DNA of 64,000 bases from Firmicutes bacterium ASF500 (GCA_000492175.2 CP097573.1:992001-1056000); one strand, 5' to 3'; shown: positions 1 through 8,185, counted from the stretch's first letter. Program-made: numbers and translations. The notes: generated by a model from the sequence alone, not told the origin.

Positions 1-97
1 TACATTATACATGTTTCATTTGAAATGTCAATCAGAAACTGAACAAAAAAATGATTTCTGGCGAAATAGACAAAAACCTCCGGGGCTCCCGCTGGAA

Positions 98-243
98 CTG
101 GGGCGCAGGGAAATCAATTTTGCGTCTGTAGGGCGCGACGACCCCGGCGCGCCGTTTGCAAAATCTGCCCGTCAGCGGCGCGCCGGGTCGTCGCGCCCTA
201 CAAGTGCGGCATTATTTTCTCAAAATTGATTTCCCTGCCCCAG
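98..243. repeat. Nested inverted repeat, MITE-like
   Basis: An outer pair of arms (98-122 and 221-243) and an inner pair (127-154 and 176-202) form one nested inverted repeat of about 146 bases. The inner arms begin and end with TGTAGGG / CCCTACA, the same edge as the small palindrome at 7255-7281. No reading frame inside looks coding. The element fills most of the gene-free first 364 bases. Bases 244-364 hold only the leader and ribosome site of the sigma gene. It could be a non-autonomous transposable repeat or a REP-like element; which one cannot be told here. Confidence 0.6.
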
Positions 244-364
244 GCCGCAACCCCTCTTGCATTCCGCAAAGAGAAGCCATATAATAGAGATGAAAATTTT
301 TTTGGCGCGGGTGAAATAAAACGCTCCCCTCCCGCGTTTCTTACTGTGACAGGAGAAATGGACT

Positions 365-940
365 ATGCTGGCTGCTCTGTGGGTCCAGACAACCGAAGAG
401 GAGGACGCCCGGCGGGAGCTGGAGCGGCTCCTGCTGCTGACGGGTCAAGGGAATCGGGAGGCCTTCGGCCTGCTGTACGCCAAAACCCGGGAGGCGGTAT
501 ACGCCCTGGCGTTGTCCCTGCTGGGCGACGCCCACGAGGCCCAGGACATCGCCCAGGACGCCTACGTCAGGGTCTGGGAGAGCGCCCCGTCCTACCGGCC
601 CCAGGGCTCGCCCATGGCCTGGCTGCTCACCGTGGCCCGGAACCTGGCCCGGAGCCGCCTGCGCCAGAGCGGGCGGCAGACCACCCTGGACGAGGAGGCC
701 TGGAACGCCATCCCCGCCGCCCCTCCCGGCGTCTCCCCCGAGGACCGGCAGGTTCTCCAGGAGGCGCTGGCCCGGCTGGAGCCGGAGGAGCGTCAGATCA
801 TCCTGCTCCACGCAATTTCCGGCCTGAAGCACCGGGAGATCGCCCAGCTGCTGGAGCGGCCGCTGTCCACCGTCCTGTCCAAATACCACCGCGGGCTGAA
901 AAAAATGAAGGCCCTGATGAAAGGAGAGAGCGACCAATGA
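365..940 (+). CDS. ECF-type RNA polymerase sigma factor
   Basis: 191 residues, the usual size of an extracytoplasmic-function sigma factor. The sigma-70 region 2 lies at about residues 20-95, with the core-binding pattern DAHEAQDIAQDAYVRVW and the promoter-melting segment SPMAWLLTVARNLARSRLR. Region 4 is at about 125-185 and contains the helix-turn-helix HREIAQLLERPLSTVLSKYHRG. An AGGAG site sits 9 bases before the chosen ATG. The stop overlaps the next start (ATGA at 937-940), so it is translationally coupled to the PepSY/anti-sigma gene, the usual partner arrangement. The target regulon is unknown. High GC and dense third-position G/C match the neighbours. Confidence 0.93.
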   Translation: MLAALWVQTTEEEDARRELERLLLLTGQGNREAFGLLYAKTREAVYALALSLLGDAHEAQDIAQDAYVRVWESAPSYRPQGSPMAWLLTVARNLARSRLRQSGRQTTLDEEAWNAIPAAPPGVSPEDRQVLQEALARLEPEERQIILLHAISGLKHREIAQLLERPLSTVLSKYHRGLKKMKALMKGESDQ

Positions 941-2481
941 ACGACCGGGAGCTGGAACGCAAGCTGGCGGACGCGGTCACCCGCGCCGCCCCCGACGACC
1001 TGGAAGCCATTCTCTCCCGCTGCGGTGCGCAAAACGGGAGCGTGATGGAAATGAACCAGTTAATATCCAATGAAAGCATGAAAATTGCCCAGGCGAAGTC
1101 CAGGAAAGCCGTGCGTCCCTGGCTGGCCGCCGCCTGCGCGGCGCTGGTCCTGCTGGGGACCGGGGGCGGCGGACTGCTGTACCACCAGAGCCATGCCGTG
1201 GCGTCGGTGGTGTCCCTGGACGTCAACCCCAGCATCGAGCTGAAGGTAAACCGAAACGAGAAGGTGATCTCCTGCACCGCCCTGAACACCGAGGCGGCGG
1301 CGGTCCTCTTCAACATGGGCGGCGGGGCCGACCTGGAGGGCACCAAGCTGGACGTGGCGGTGAACGCCATCGTGGGGGCCCTGGTGCGGGAGGGCTATCT
1401 GGACAGCATCTCCTCCGCCATCCTCATCTCGGTGGAGGACAACGACCAGGAGCGGGCCCAGCGCCTCCAGGCGGAGCTGGTGGCCTCGGTGGACGGCGTC
1501 CTCCAGGCCCAGGCCCCCGGCACCGACGTGCTGAGCCAGGTTGTGGACCAGGGCACCCTTCGTGTGGAGTATGGAAACGTCAACAATATCTCCTCCGGCA
1601 AGGCCGCTCTGGTGGAAAAGGTACTGGCCATGAACGGCGCGGGTGAGAAGGCCTTTGACCAGCTGGCTGCTCTCTCTGTGGAGGAGCTGAGCGACCTGCT
1701 CAAGGCGGGGGAGAAGCGCATCCCCATCGGCAAGAGCGCCGCGGCCACAGCCGCGGAGACCTACGCCGGAACTCTGGCGCTGGACTCCGTGACCACCGAC
1801 GTGGACCCGGAGCTGGACGAGCTCCCGCCCCACTACGAGGTGGAGCTGAAAACCGCCTGGGGCGAGTTTGAGTATATCGTGGACGCCTTCACCGGACAGG
1901 TCCTCAGCGGGCCCAAAGACCTGCTTACCTCCGGCGGAGACACCAATCCCCCCAGCCCCGGGACGGACACCCCTGTGTCCCCCGACGCCAGCGCCCCCCA
2001 GACGCCGCCCTCCGGCGCGCAGGGTCAGGACGTGGGCCAGGAGGCCGCCAAGCAGGCCGCGCTGAGCCACGCCGGACTGTCCGCAAGCGACGTTACCGAT
2101 TGGAAGATCAAGCGGGAGTGGGACGACGGCCGGCTGGAGTATGAAATCGAGTTCTGGTGCGGGACCGACGAGTACGACTATACCATAGACGGCCACTCCT
2201 GTTCCGTCCTGAAGCACGAGCTGGAGCGCCACCCCCATCAGGATGGGACGCACCACAACGGCTCCGTATCCGGCATTACCCTGGAGGCGGCCAAGGCCGC
2301 AGCCCTGAGCCACGCCGGGTTGAAGGAGAGCCAGGTGTGGGACATGAAGGCGGAGCTGGACTACGACGATGGCCGTCTGGAGTATGAGGTGGAATTTAAG
2401 TCCGGCGGCATGGAGTATGAATACACCATCGACGGCGTGACCGGCAGTATCCTGTCCTTCGATCGGGAAGTGGACGACTAA
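937..2481 (+). CDS. RsgI-like anti-sigma factor with PepSY domains
   Basis: 514 residues starting at the ATG that overlaps the sigma stop; the open frame extends further upstream but lies under the sigma gene. The N-terminal ~60 residues should bind the sigma factor in the cytoplasm. A single membrane helix follows (about 62-82, WLAAACAALVLLG). The extracellular RsgI-type middle domain begins SVVSLDVNPSIELKVNRNEK (about 90-230). Three PepSY-like repeats follow (about 250-310, 355-420 and 435-510, each with a YE(V/I)E(F/L) strand), separated by a Pro/Thr/Ser-rich linker. The architecture suggests a membrane-spanning sensor that holds the ECF factor until an outside signal or proteolysis. The actual signal is not visible. 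Confidence 0.85.
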   Translation: MNDRELERKLADAVTRAAPDDLEAILSRCGAQNGSVMEMNQLISNESMKIAQAKSRKAVRPWLAAACAALVLLGTGGGGLLYHQSHAVASVVSLDVNPSIELKVNRNEKVISCTALNTEAAAVLFNMGGGADLEGTKLDVAVNAIVGALVREGYLDSISSAILISVEDNDQERAQRLQAELVASVDGVLQAQAPGTDVLSQVVDQGTLRVEYGNVNNISSGKAALVEKVLAMNGAGEKAFDQLAALSVEELSDLLKAGEKRIPIGKSAAATAAETYAGTLALDSVTTDVDPELDELPPHYEVELKTAWGEFEYIVDAFTGQVLSGPKDLLTSGGDTNPPSPGTDTPVSPDASAPQTPPSGAQGQDVGQEAAKQAALSHAGLSASDVTDWKIKREWDDGRLEYEIEFWCGTDEYDYTIDGHSCSVLKHELERHPHQDGTHHNGSVSGITLEAAKAAALSHAGLKESQVWDMKAELDYDDGRLEYEVEFKSGGMEYEYTIDGVTGSILSFDREVDD

Positions 2482-2486
2482 AGCAT

Positions 2487-2522
2487 AAAACGCTGCGGGC
2501 CCCTCCGGGTCCGCAGCGTTTC
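2487..2522 (+). terminator. Rho-independent terminator
   Basis: Stem AAACGCTGCGG / CCGCAGCGTTT around a short C/G-rich loop, 6 bases after the anti-sigma stop. The convergent Crp/Fnr gene ends just beyond, so the hairpin may serve both directions. Confidence 0.75.
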
Positions 2523-2541
2523 AGCCATATTTATCTGTGGG

Positions 2542-3201
2542 TCAGCTGTCCCGCAGGGCCTCCAGCCCCTTGCTGTCCAGCAGCTCCACCGCGCCCCGGG
2601 ACAGCTTGACCAGCCCCTCGTTCTGAAAATAGCGGAGCATCCGGGTGATAACCTCCCGGTGGGTGCCCAGGTGGTTAGCGATGGTTTCGTGGGTGAGCTT
2701 GAGCTGTGCGGCCCCCTCGATGGCCGACTCCTCCAGCAGAAAGGAGGCCACCCGCTTGTCCAGGCTCTTCCACATGATCTGCTCGATGAGCCACATGACC
2801 TCTGAGAAACGGGCGGCCATGATCTCGTTGGTGAAGTTGGCGGCGGGGGCCGACTGCTCCATCACCCTCTGATAAACTTCTACCGGGATGACCCACAGGC
2901 TGGTGTCCTTCTCCGCCTGAATGACCACGCTGAACTGGACGCTTTTCAGCATACAGGAAGCGGAAAACAGGCACAGGTCCCGGTCGAACAGGCGGTAGAC
3001 GGTGATCTCCCGCCCCTCCTCCGAGAGGATATAGGCCCGGAGCTGGCCCTGCTTGATGAGCAGAAGCCCGGTGCAGTCCATGTCTCCGTTGTGGAGGACG
3101 GTCCCCTTTTTTACACTTCGCTCCATCAGGCTGTTGGAAATCATGGCCTGGTGCTCCGGCGTCAGCCTGTCCCAAATCGGAAAATATTCTTGAAATTCCA
3201 T
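2542..3201 (-). CDS. Crp/Fnr-family transcriptional regulator
   Basis: 219 residues from the start MEFQEYFP, chosen because a purine-rich GAGGGGGG site lies directly upstream; an in-frame extension of 19 residues upstream lacks a good site. The N-terminal cyclic-nucleotide-binding-like beta-barrel is at about 20-125. A long dimer helix follows. The C-terminal winged helix is at about 150-215, with the recognition pattern THETIANHLGTHREVITRMLRYF. No N-terminal cysteine cluster like that of FNR is seen, so the effector is probably not an iron-sulfur cluster in the E. coli manner. The gene is divergent from the Fe-S/thioredoxin operon at 3355, which carries a matching operator-like palindrome, so it most likely controls that operon. 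Confidence 0.88.
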   Translation of the reverse strand: MEFQEYFPIWDRLTPEHQAMISNSLMERSVKKGTVLHNGDMDCTGLLLIKQGQLRAYILSEEGREITVYRLFDRDLCLFSASCMLKSVQFSVVIQAEKDTSLWVIPVEVYQRVMEQSAPAANFTNEIMAARFSEVMWLIEQIMWKSLDKRVASFLLEESAIEGAAQLKLTHETIANHLGTHREVITRMLRYFQNEGLVKLSRGAVELLDSKGLEALRDS

Positions 3202-3285
3202 ACGGTTTCCCCCCTCTGTGCTCAGCACCAGTATAGGCCATTTCGCAGGATATGTCAAAAGGAACCTGTTCAGAACCCCGCCTCG

Positions 3286-3326
3286 GTGATTTCATCACAG
3301 TCATCCCGCCGGGCGGGGCGTATAAT
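3286..3326 (+). promoter_or_regulatory. Crp/Fnr-type box and promoter of the redox operon
   Basis: GTGAT-TTC-ATCAC (3286-3298) is a perfect inverted repeat. A consensus -10 TATAAT lies at 3321-3326 with no recognisable -35. The centre of the box is about 41 bases before the predicted start site, the class II activator position for Crp/Fnr proteins. The divergent gene at 2542-3201 is the natural candidate to bind it. Assignment is from spacing and symmetry only. Confidence 0.6.
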
Positions 3327-3354
3327 ATCCATATCATCATTGGAGGTGCTCTGA

Positions 3355-3567
3355 ATGGAAAACAACCGGAAGCCCCGCCCCAAGGCGTGGGTAGACCGCT
3401 CCCTGTGCGTGGCCTGCGGCTGCTGTGTCAAGGTGTGCCCGCTGACGGCCATCAGCGTGTTGCGCGGCCTCTGGGCCCAGGTGGACGGCGGCAGGTGCGT
3501 CGGCTGCGGCAGGTGCGTGAAGGAATGCCCCGCCTCGGTCATTGAGCTGAAGGAGGCGGGGACATGA
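3355..3567 (+). CDS. 2[4Fe-4S] ferredoxin
   Basis: 70 residues with two cysteine motifs, CVACGCCVKVCP (about 19-30) and CVGCGRCVKECP (about 48-59), typical of a bacterial-type ferredoxin carrying two [4Fe-4S] clusters. A GGAGG-like site precedes the ATG. The stop overlaps the next gene (3564) by four bases. It is the first gene of the redox operon and is presumably an electron carrier to the two NapH-like membrane proteins downstream. Confidence 0.92.
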   Translation: MENNRKPRPKAWVDRSLCVACGCCVKVCPLTAISVLRGLWAQVDGGRCVGCGRCVKECPASVIELKEAGT

Positions 3568-4157
3568 AAAAACACTGGTACGACTATCTGTGGATCGTCT
3601 CCCTCACCTATCTGGTGCTGGGCTTCTTCAACATCCTGTTCGCCTGGCTGGGACTGCTCTGCTTCTTTATTCCCCTGCTCATCTCCATCATCGGCGGGAC
3701 CAAGGGGTACTGCAACCGCTACTGTGGCCGGGGACAGCTCTTCGGGCTGGTGGGGGGCCGGTTCGGCCTGTCCCGGAGGAAGGATGTCCCCCGCTGGATG
3801 AAAAGCAAGGCCTTCCGCTACGGCTTTTTGATCTTCTTTTTTGTCATGTTTTTCCAGATGCTTTGGAATACTTATCTTGTCCTTGCCGGGGCTCAGGACC
3901 TGCGTCAGGTGGTCACCCTGCTGTGGACCTTCAAGCTCCCCTGGCACTGGGCCTACCACGGCGGCTCTCTCCACCCTGGGGCGGTTCAGTTCGCCTTCGG
4001 CTTCTACAGCGTGATGCTCACCTCCACGGTGCTGGGCTTTGTGACCATGCTTCTGTTCAAGCCCCGCTCCTGGTGCGTCTACTGCCCTATGGGCACCATG
4101 ACCCAGCTGATCTGCAAGGCAAAAAACCACTCCGTCTCCTCCCGTGAGCCGGACTGA
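3564..4157 (+). CDS. NapH/YccM-like four-helix membrane Fe-S protein
   Basis: 197 residues with about four hydrophobic helices (about 10-40, 88-108, 112-130 and 148-170). Two cysteine motifs match the Fer4_5 type of polyferredoxin: CNRYCGRGQ near residue 53 and CVYCPMGT near 171. It lacks the C-terminal soluble ferredoxin domain that its paralogue at 4910 has, so it is a short version. The ATG overlaps the ferredoxin stop. Likely role: moving electrons between the cytoplasmic ferredoxin and a periphery-facing acceptor. The acceptor is not identified; the adjacent thioredoxin-like lipoprotein is a reasonable guess. Confidence 0.8.
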   Translation: MKKHWYDYLWIVSLTYLVLGFFNILFAWLGLLCFFIPLLISIIGGTKGYCNRYCGRGQLFGLVGGRFGLSRRKDVPRWMKSKAFRYGFLIFFFVMFFQMLWNTYLVLAGAQDLRQVVTLLWTFKLPWHWAYHGGSLHPGAVQFAFGFYSVMLTSTVLGFVTMLLFKPRSWCVYCPMGTMTQLICKAKNHSVSSREPD

Positions 4158-4171
4158 GAAAGAGGTATTTT

Positions 4172-4807
4172 ATGAACAACAAAATCACCCTGCTCCTCTG
4201 CGCGGCGGCGTCTATCGCCCTCCTGACCACCGGCTGCGCCCAAAAGCCCGCCGCCTCCAGCCAGCCGGCCCAGAGCCAGCCCGCACAAAGTCAGTCCAGC
4301 CAGTCCGACTCCGGTGCGGACAGCCCCGCCGGGACGGCCAGCATGCTGGGCAGCCTGCAATCCTTCACCGCACTGACCCTGGACGGGGAGAGCTTCACCC
4401 AGGACGACATCGCCGCCAAGGATATCACGGTGCTCAACTTCTGGGCCCTGACCTGCCCGCCCTGCATCGCCGAGATGCCCGAGCTGGCCTCCTTCGCCGG
4501 GGCCCTGCCCGACAATGTGCAGGTGGTCACCGTCTGCCTGGACGGCTCCGGCAATGAGGAGACGGTCTCCTCCATTCTGGACGAGGCCGGTTTTTCGGGC
4601 GTGACCCTCGTCGCCGGGGACGGCGACCTGGCTGCCCTGGCCGGAAACCTGATGTACACCCCCACCACCCTGGTGGCCGACAGTGCGGGGACCCTTATGG
4701 GCGACCCCATCATCGGCGGGCAGAAGGACCTGCCCGGGACCTTCCTGGCGGCGGTGAACGACGCCCTCCAGGCGGGCGGAAAGGCGGAGGTCAGCCTTGA
4801 GGAGTAA
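4172..4807 (+). CDS. TlpA/ResA-like thioredoxin-fold lipoprotein
   Basis: 211 residues. The signal peptide ends in a lipobox (LLTTGC, cysteine at about residue 22). A Ser/Gln/Pro-rich linker follows, then an AhpC/TSA-TlpA-type thioredoxin fold with the active site WALTCPPC (about residues 89-96). A cis-proline segment MYTPTTLV is at about 160. It is predicted to be anchored outside the membrane and to reduce or oxidise disulfides. The neighbours (ferredoxin, two NapH-like proteins, CXXC peptide) suggest that reducing power is delivered across the membrane to this protein. Confidence 0.88.
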   Translation: MNNKITLLLCAAASIALLTTGCAQKPAASSQPAQSQPAQSQSSQSDSGADSPAGTASMLGSLQSFTALTLDGESFTQDDIAAKDITVLNFWALTCPPCIAEMPELASFAGALPDNVQVVTVCLDGSGNEETVSSILDEAGFSGVTLVAGDGDLAALAGNLMYTPTTLVADSAGTLMGDPIIGGQKDLPGTFLAAVNDALQAGGKAEVSLEE

Positions 4808-4937
4808 GCGAGCCCTGCGGTACGGCCTGCTGGGGCTGTCCGCCGCTCTGATTGGGGTGGGACTGCTCCGTCAGGAGCACCTGGAGGTCTTGGGGAAGGC
4901 GGTGAGGATATGTCTGGAATGCGTCGGAATCGGGTAA
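4797..4937 (+). CDS. Short CXXC membrane peptide, CD1871A family
   Basis: A 46-residue protein starting at TTG, overlapping the end of the TlpA-like gene by 11 bases and the start of the 4910 gene by 28 bases. It has a basic N-terminus (MRSKRALRYG), one hydrophobic helix (LLGLSAALIGVGLL) and a C-terminal CXXC (ICLECVGIG). This layout matches the small CD1871A-type CXXC family found beside 4Fe-4S membrane proteins in Clostridia. It is probably a thiol-disulfide or metal-binding relay in the membrane. Translation by coupling is likely because no separate ribosome site is obvious. The main uncertainty is the TTG start. Confidence 0.72.
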   Translation: MRSKRALRYGLLGLSAALIGVGLLRQEHLEVLGKAVRICLECVGIG

Positions 4938-5788
4938 AATGGCCCCTCTCTCTCCAGCGAACGATTCAGCTGATCTCCGCCGCGCTGGTCAACGGCTATA
5001 TAGCGGGCTTTCAGAAAGGAAGAATCTTCACCGGCGGGACCAAGGCGGTCTGCGTCCCCGTCCTCAACTGCTACTCCTGCCCCGGGGCGCTGGGGGCCTG
5101 CCCCATCGGCGCGCTCCAAACGGCGGTGGGCGGGGTGAAGCACCACTTCCCCTTCTACGTGCTGGGCCTGCTGATGCTGTTCGGCGTCCTTCTGGGGCGG
5201 GCGGTGTGCGGACTGCTCTGTCCCTTCGGGCTGGTTCAGGACCTGCTCCATAAGATTCCCAGTCCCAAGGCCCGAGTGCCCAAGGGACTGGACCGGCCCG
5301 CTCGGGGGATTAAGTATGTGGTCCTCCTGGTCTTTGTCATTCTGCTCCCCGCCTTCGCCGTCACTGAAACCGGGATTACGCCCCCCTATTTCTGCCAGTA
5401 CATCTGTCCCGCCGGGACGCTGGGGGGCGGCATCCCCCTCATGCTCGCCGACCCCGCCCTGCGCCAGCTGGCGGGCTGGCTGTTCAACTGGAAGGTCCTG
5501 GTACTGGTGGTCATCGCGGCCGCTTCGATTTTCATCCACCGGCCCTTCTGCCGGTACCTCTGCCCCCTGGGTGCCTTTTACGCCCTGTTCAACCGGTTCA
5601 GCTTCTTCCAGATGTCGCTGGACGCCCACAAGTGCGTCGGCTGCGGCACCTGTGAGCGGGTCTGTCCCATGGCGGTGGAGGTCACAAAGGACATCAACAG
5701 CCCGGAGTGCATCCGGTGCGGGGCCTGCCGAACCACCTGCCCCACCGGAGCCATCGCCGGCCCCCTGAAAAAGCAGAGCCCCCGCTGA
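4910..5788 (+). CDS. NapH-like polyferredoxin membrane protein
   Basis: 292 residues. Membrane helices are near 78-100, 140-160 and 195-215. Membrane-associated cysteine motifs include CYSCPGALGACPIG, CGLLCPFG, CQYICPAG and CRYLCPLG. The C-terminal soluble 2[4Fe-4S] domain has CVGCGTCERVCP and CIRCGACRTTCP. This is the full-length form of the family also represented at 3564. It closes the redox operon and is followed by a strong hairpin. Predicted role: electron transfer across or along the membrane to the TlpA-like lipoprotein and CXXC peptide. The physiological substrate is unknown. Confidence 0.87.
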   Translation: MSGMRRNRVKWPLSLQRTIQLISAALVNGYIAGFQKGRIFTGGTKAVCVPVLNCYSCPGALGACPIGALQTAVGGVKHHFPFYVLGLLMLFGVLLGRAVCGLLCPFGLVQDLLHKIPSPKARVPKGLDRPARGIKYVVLLVFVILLPAFAVTETGITPPYFCQYICPAGTLGGGIPLMLADPALRQLAGWLFNWKVLVLVVIAAASIFIHRPFCRYLCPLGAFYALFNRFSFFQMSLDAHKCVGCGTCERVCPMAVEVTKDINSPECIRCGACRTTCPTGAIAGPLKKQSPR

Positions 5789-5805
5789 GAAACAGCGGGG
5801 GTTCT
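5775..5805. terminator. Bidirectional terminator
   Basis: GCCCCCGCTG / CAGCGGGGGT stem with loop AGAAA between two convergent genes; it overlaps the last codons of the 4910 gene. Confidence 0.8.
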
Positions 5806-5807
5806 GT

Positions 5808-7127
5808 CTATTTGTTCCTCTGTCCCGCGCCCACCAGGATATAGACCAGGGAGGCGGCGGCCAGCAGATAGGGGTAGTAGAGGCAGGGCATGATCTGAAA
5901 GGCGGACACCGCCCCTCCGGCGGCGGAGACGGCCATCAGCATCTGCGCGCCGTAGGGGATAACCCCCTGGAACACGCAGGAGAAGGTGTCCAGCAGGGAG
6001 GCCGACTCCTTGGGGGTGATGCCGTACTCCTGGCTGATCTCCTTGGCGATGGGGCCGGCCATGACGATGGCCACCGTGTTGTTGGCGGTGGCGATATCCA
6101 TCGCGCCCACCAGCAGGCCCACGCCCAGACGGCCCCCCACCCGGCCCTTGAACACCCGGCGGATGAAGGCCAGCAGGGCCTCGAAGCCGCCGTGCTCCCG
6201 GATGAGGGCGCACATGGCGGACACCAGGACGGTGACCATAATGGTCTCAAACATCCCGGCGGCCCCGGAGCCCATGCTCCCCAGCAGGCCCATGAAGTCG
6301 ATGGTCCCGGTGGGCAGTACGATGGCGATACCGGCCACGATGCCCACCAGCAGCACCACGAACACGTTCAGCCCCATGATGCCGCCGATCAGCACCAGCA
6401 CATAGGGAATGAGCAGCAGCAGGTTATAGTCGGGAATGTCGATCTGCCCCACCCCCGCGTGGAGGGACTGGAACAGGATCACCGCCAGGGTAGCCAAGGC
6501 GGCAGGCAGGGCGATTTTGAAATTGGCCCGGAACTTATCCCGCATCTCACAGCCCTGGGTGTTGCAGGCGGCGATGGTGGTGTCGGAGATAAAGGACAGG
6601 TTGTCGCCGAACATGGCCCCGCCCATCACCGAACCCACGCACAGGGCCATGGAAAAGCCGGACACATTGGACACCGCCGCGGCGATGGGGGTAATCAGGG
6701 TGATGGTGCCCACCGAGGTGCCCATAGCGGTGGACACAAAGCAGGCGGCCACAAACAGCACCGCCACCGAGGCCCAGGCCGGAGTGACGGACAGCAGAAA
6801 ATAGGCCACCGCCTCGGCGCTGCTCCGCCCGGTGACGCCCACAAAGACCCCGGCCACCAGGAAGATCAAAATCATGGTCATGATATTCTTGTCGCCCACT
6901 CCCTGGGCCATCACCGCCATCTTTCCGTCGAAGGCCAGCTCCCGGTTTTGCAGGCAGGCCACCAGCAGAGCGGCCATAAAGACCACTACGATGGGAATGT
7001 CGTAAAAGGCCATTTGGATGCCCATACCATACTCAAAGATCAGGCCCATGCCCAGGTACAGCACCAAAAAGACCAGAATTGGCAGCAGCGCCGCCGGATT
7101 TTCCTTGTAGTTCTTTTCATTCCGCAT
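5808..7127 (-). CDS. NhaC-family Na+/H+ antiporter-like transporter
   Basis: 439 residues from ATG at 7127, preceded by AAGGAG about 13 bases upstream; a TTG 27 bases further up is possible but lacks a ribosome site. About eleven to twelve hydrophobic helices cover the whole length. Conserved-looking segments include VSTAMGTSVGTITLITPIAAAV (given in part: VSTAMGTSVGTITLI) and GGAMFGDNLSFISDTTIAAC (about 205-225), characteristic of the NhaC ion-transporter superfamily. It acts in the cytoplasmic membrane, probably exchanging sodium for protons or for an organic acid (MleN-like). The sequence does not fix the substrate. It is a single-gene unit convergent with the redox operon. Confidence 0.85.
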   Translation of the reverse strand: MRNEKNYKENPAALLPILVFLVLYLGMGLIFEYGMGIQMAFYDIPIVVVFMAALLVACLQNRELAFDGKMAVMAQGVGDKNIMTMILIFLVAGVFVGVTGRSSAEAVAYFLLSVTPAWASVAVLFVAACFVSTAMGTSVGTITLITPIAAAVSNVSGFSMALCVGSVMGGAMFGDNLSFISDTTIAACNTQGCEMRDKFRANFKIALPAALATLAVILFQSLHAGVGQIDIPDYNLLLLIPYVLVLIGGIMGLNVFVVLLVGIVAGIAIVLPTGTIDFMGLLGSMGSGAAGMFETIMVTVLVSAMCALIREHGGFEALLAFIRRVFKGRVGGRLGVGLLVGAMDIATANNTVAIVMAGPIAKEISQEYGITPKESASLLDTFSCVFQGVIPYGAQMLMAVSAAGGAVSAFQIMPCLYYPYLLAAASLVYILVGAGQRNK

Positions 7128-7254
7128 AAGTGATTGTACGCTCCTTCTCCCCAAATTTCCTCTATTTTAGAGGAAATCTCCCCATCTGTCAATGCGCTGG
7201 GCGGCGGGAGTGTCCTATTACGCATTTTATCGCCATCAGAAATTGGTGCGGTTT

Positions 7255-7281
7255 GTAGGGGCGGCCTGTGGCCGCTCCTAC
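7255..7281. repeat. REP-like palindrome
   Basis: GTAGGGGCGGCC-TGT-GGCCGCTCCTAC, 12-bp arms with one mismatch and a 3-base loop, upstream of the antiporter gene. Its GTAGGG edge resembles the inner arms of the repeat at 98-243. Confidence 0.6.
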
Positions 7282-7305
7282 ACGAAATCCGAGAACGGGA
7301 CGCTC

Positions 7306-7330
7306 CCGGCGGCCAAACAGCCGCCGGTTT
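7306..7330. terminator. Hairpin after the ABC transporter genes
   Basis: CCGGCGGC-CAAACA-GCCGCCGG followed by TTTT on the plus strand; it lies just beyond the stop of the binding-protein gene on the minus strand. Probably a terminator or transcript-stabilising hairpin; the T-run is on the opposite side for the minus-strand operon. Confidence 0.5.
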
Positions 7331-7333
7331 TCG

Positions 7334-8149
7334 TTACTTTTGGGAAATATCCACGCCGAAGTATTTCGTGGACAGCTCCGTGAGGGTTCCGTCCTCCGAC
7401 AGCTGGGTGAGGGCCTTGTCGATGGCCTCCCGGAGGGCGGCGCTCTCCTCCCCCTTGCGCATAGGGATAGCCACCTGGGTGGGGTCCGGATCCAGGCAGG
7501 CGATTTTGATATCCGCCTCCGGGTGGGCCCGCATGTAGTCGTGATAGCTCACGTCAGCGTTGAGGGTGGCGTCGATGCGGCCGCTGGTGAGCAGCTCGAA
7601 GGTCTGATTCAGGTCGTCCACGCCGGTGACCTCGGCACCGTATTTCTGGGCTACGGCGGCGTAGGTGCTGGAGATTGTGTTGGCGGTCCGCTTGCCCTCC
7701 AGGTCCTCCATGGACTGGATCTCCTCATTGTCCCTCCGGACAATGACGGCGGTGCGGTTGTAGGCGTAGGGGACGGAGAAGTCAAACTTCTCCTGGCGGG
7801 CCTCGTCGATCTCCACGCCGTTGACGATGATGTCATATCGGCCCGACTCCAATCCGGCCAGCAGGCTGTCCCAGCCGCTCTCGGCGAAGGAGACCTTCAC
7901 CCCCAGCTCCTCCGCCACCGCCTGGGCTACCTCCACGTCGTAGCCCACCAGCTCGCCGGTCTCGTCGTGATAGGTCCAGGGGGCCCAAGTGCCCTCCATC
8001 GCCACCACGATTTCCCCCTTGGCCTGGATTGCGGCCAGCAGGTCGCTCCCCTTCTCCTCGGACTGGGGGGCCTGCCCCCCGCCGCAGGCGGTCAGGACGG
8101 TCAAAGTCAGGACGCCGGCCATCAGGGCCGGAAAAATTTTGTTTTTCAT
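7334..8149 (-). CDS. Amino-acid ABC transporter substrate-binding lipoprotein
   Basis: 271 residues. Signal peptide with lipobox LTVLTAC (cysteine about 22). The rest matches solute-binding family 3. It opens with KGEIVVAMEGTWAPWTYHD, has the ligand-arginine-type stretch FDFSVPYAYNRTAVIV, and carries the lobe-hinge segments LNADVSYHDYM and IPMRKGEESAALREAIDKAL. AAAGGAG lies before the ATG. Probably binds a polar amino acid outside the membrane and passes it to the permease encoded directly upstream at 8186-8854. No ATP-binding subunit gene is next to it, so the pair may share an ATPase encoded elsewhere. Confidence 0.92.
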   Translation of the reverse strand: MKNKIFPALMAGVLTLTVLTACGGGQAPQSEEKGSDLLAAIQAKGEIVVAMEGTWAPWTYHDETGELVGYDVEVAQAVAEELGVKVSFAESGWDSLLAGLESGRYDIIVNGVEIDEARQEKFDFSVPYAYNRTAVIVRRDNEEIQSMEDLEGKRTANTISSTYAAVAQKYGAEVTGVDDLNQTFELLTSGRIDATLNADVSYHDYMRAHPEADIKIACLDPDPTQVAIPMRKGEESAALREAIDKALTQLSEDGTLTELSTKYFGVDISQK

Positions 8150-8185
8150 GGGATAACACTCCTTTAAAGTATGTACGGGCCCGGG

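Noticed and set aside
226..936. Upstream extension of the anti-sigma reading frame
   Set aside because: It lies out of frame under the sigma factor gene, is Pro/Arg/Gly-rich like a shadow frame, and the ATGA overlap gives a natural start at 937.
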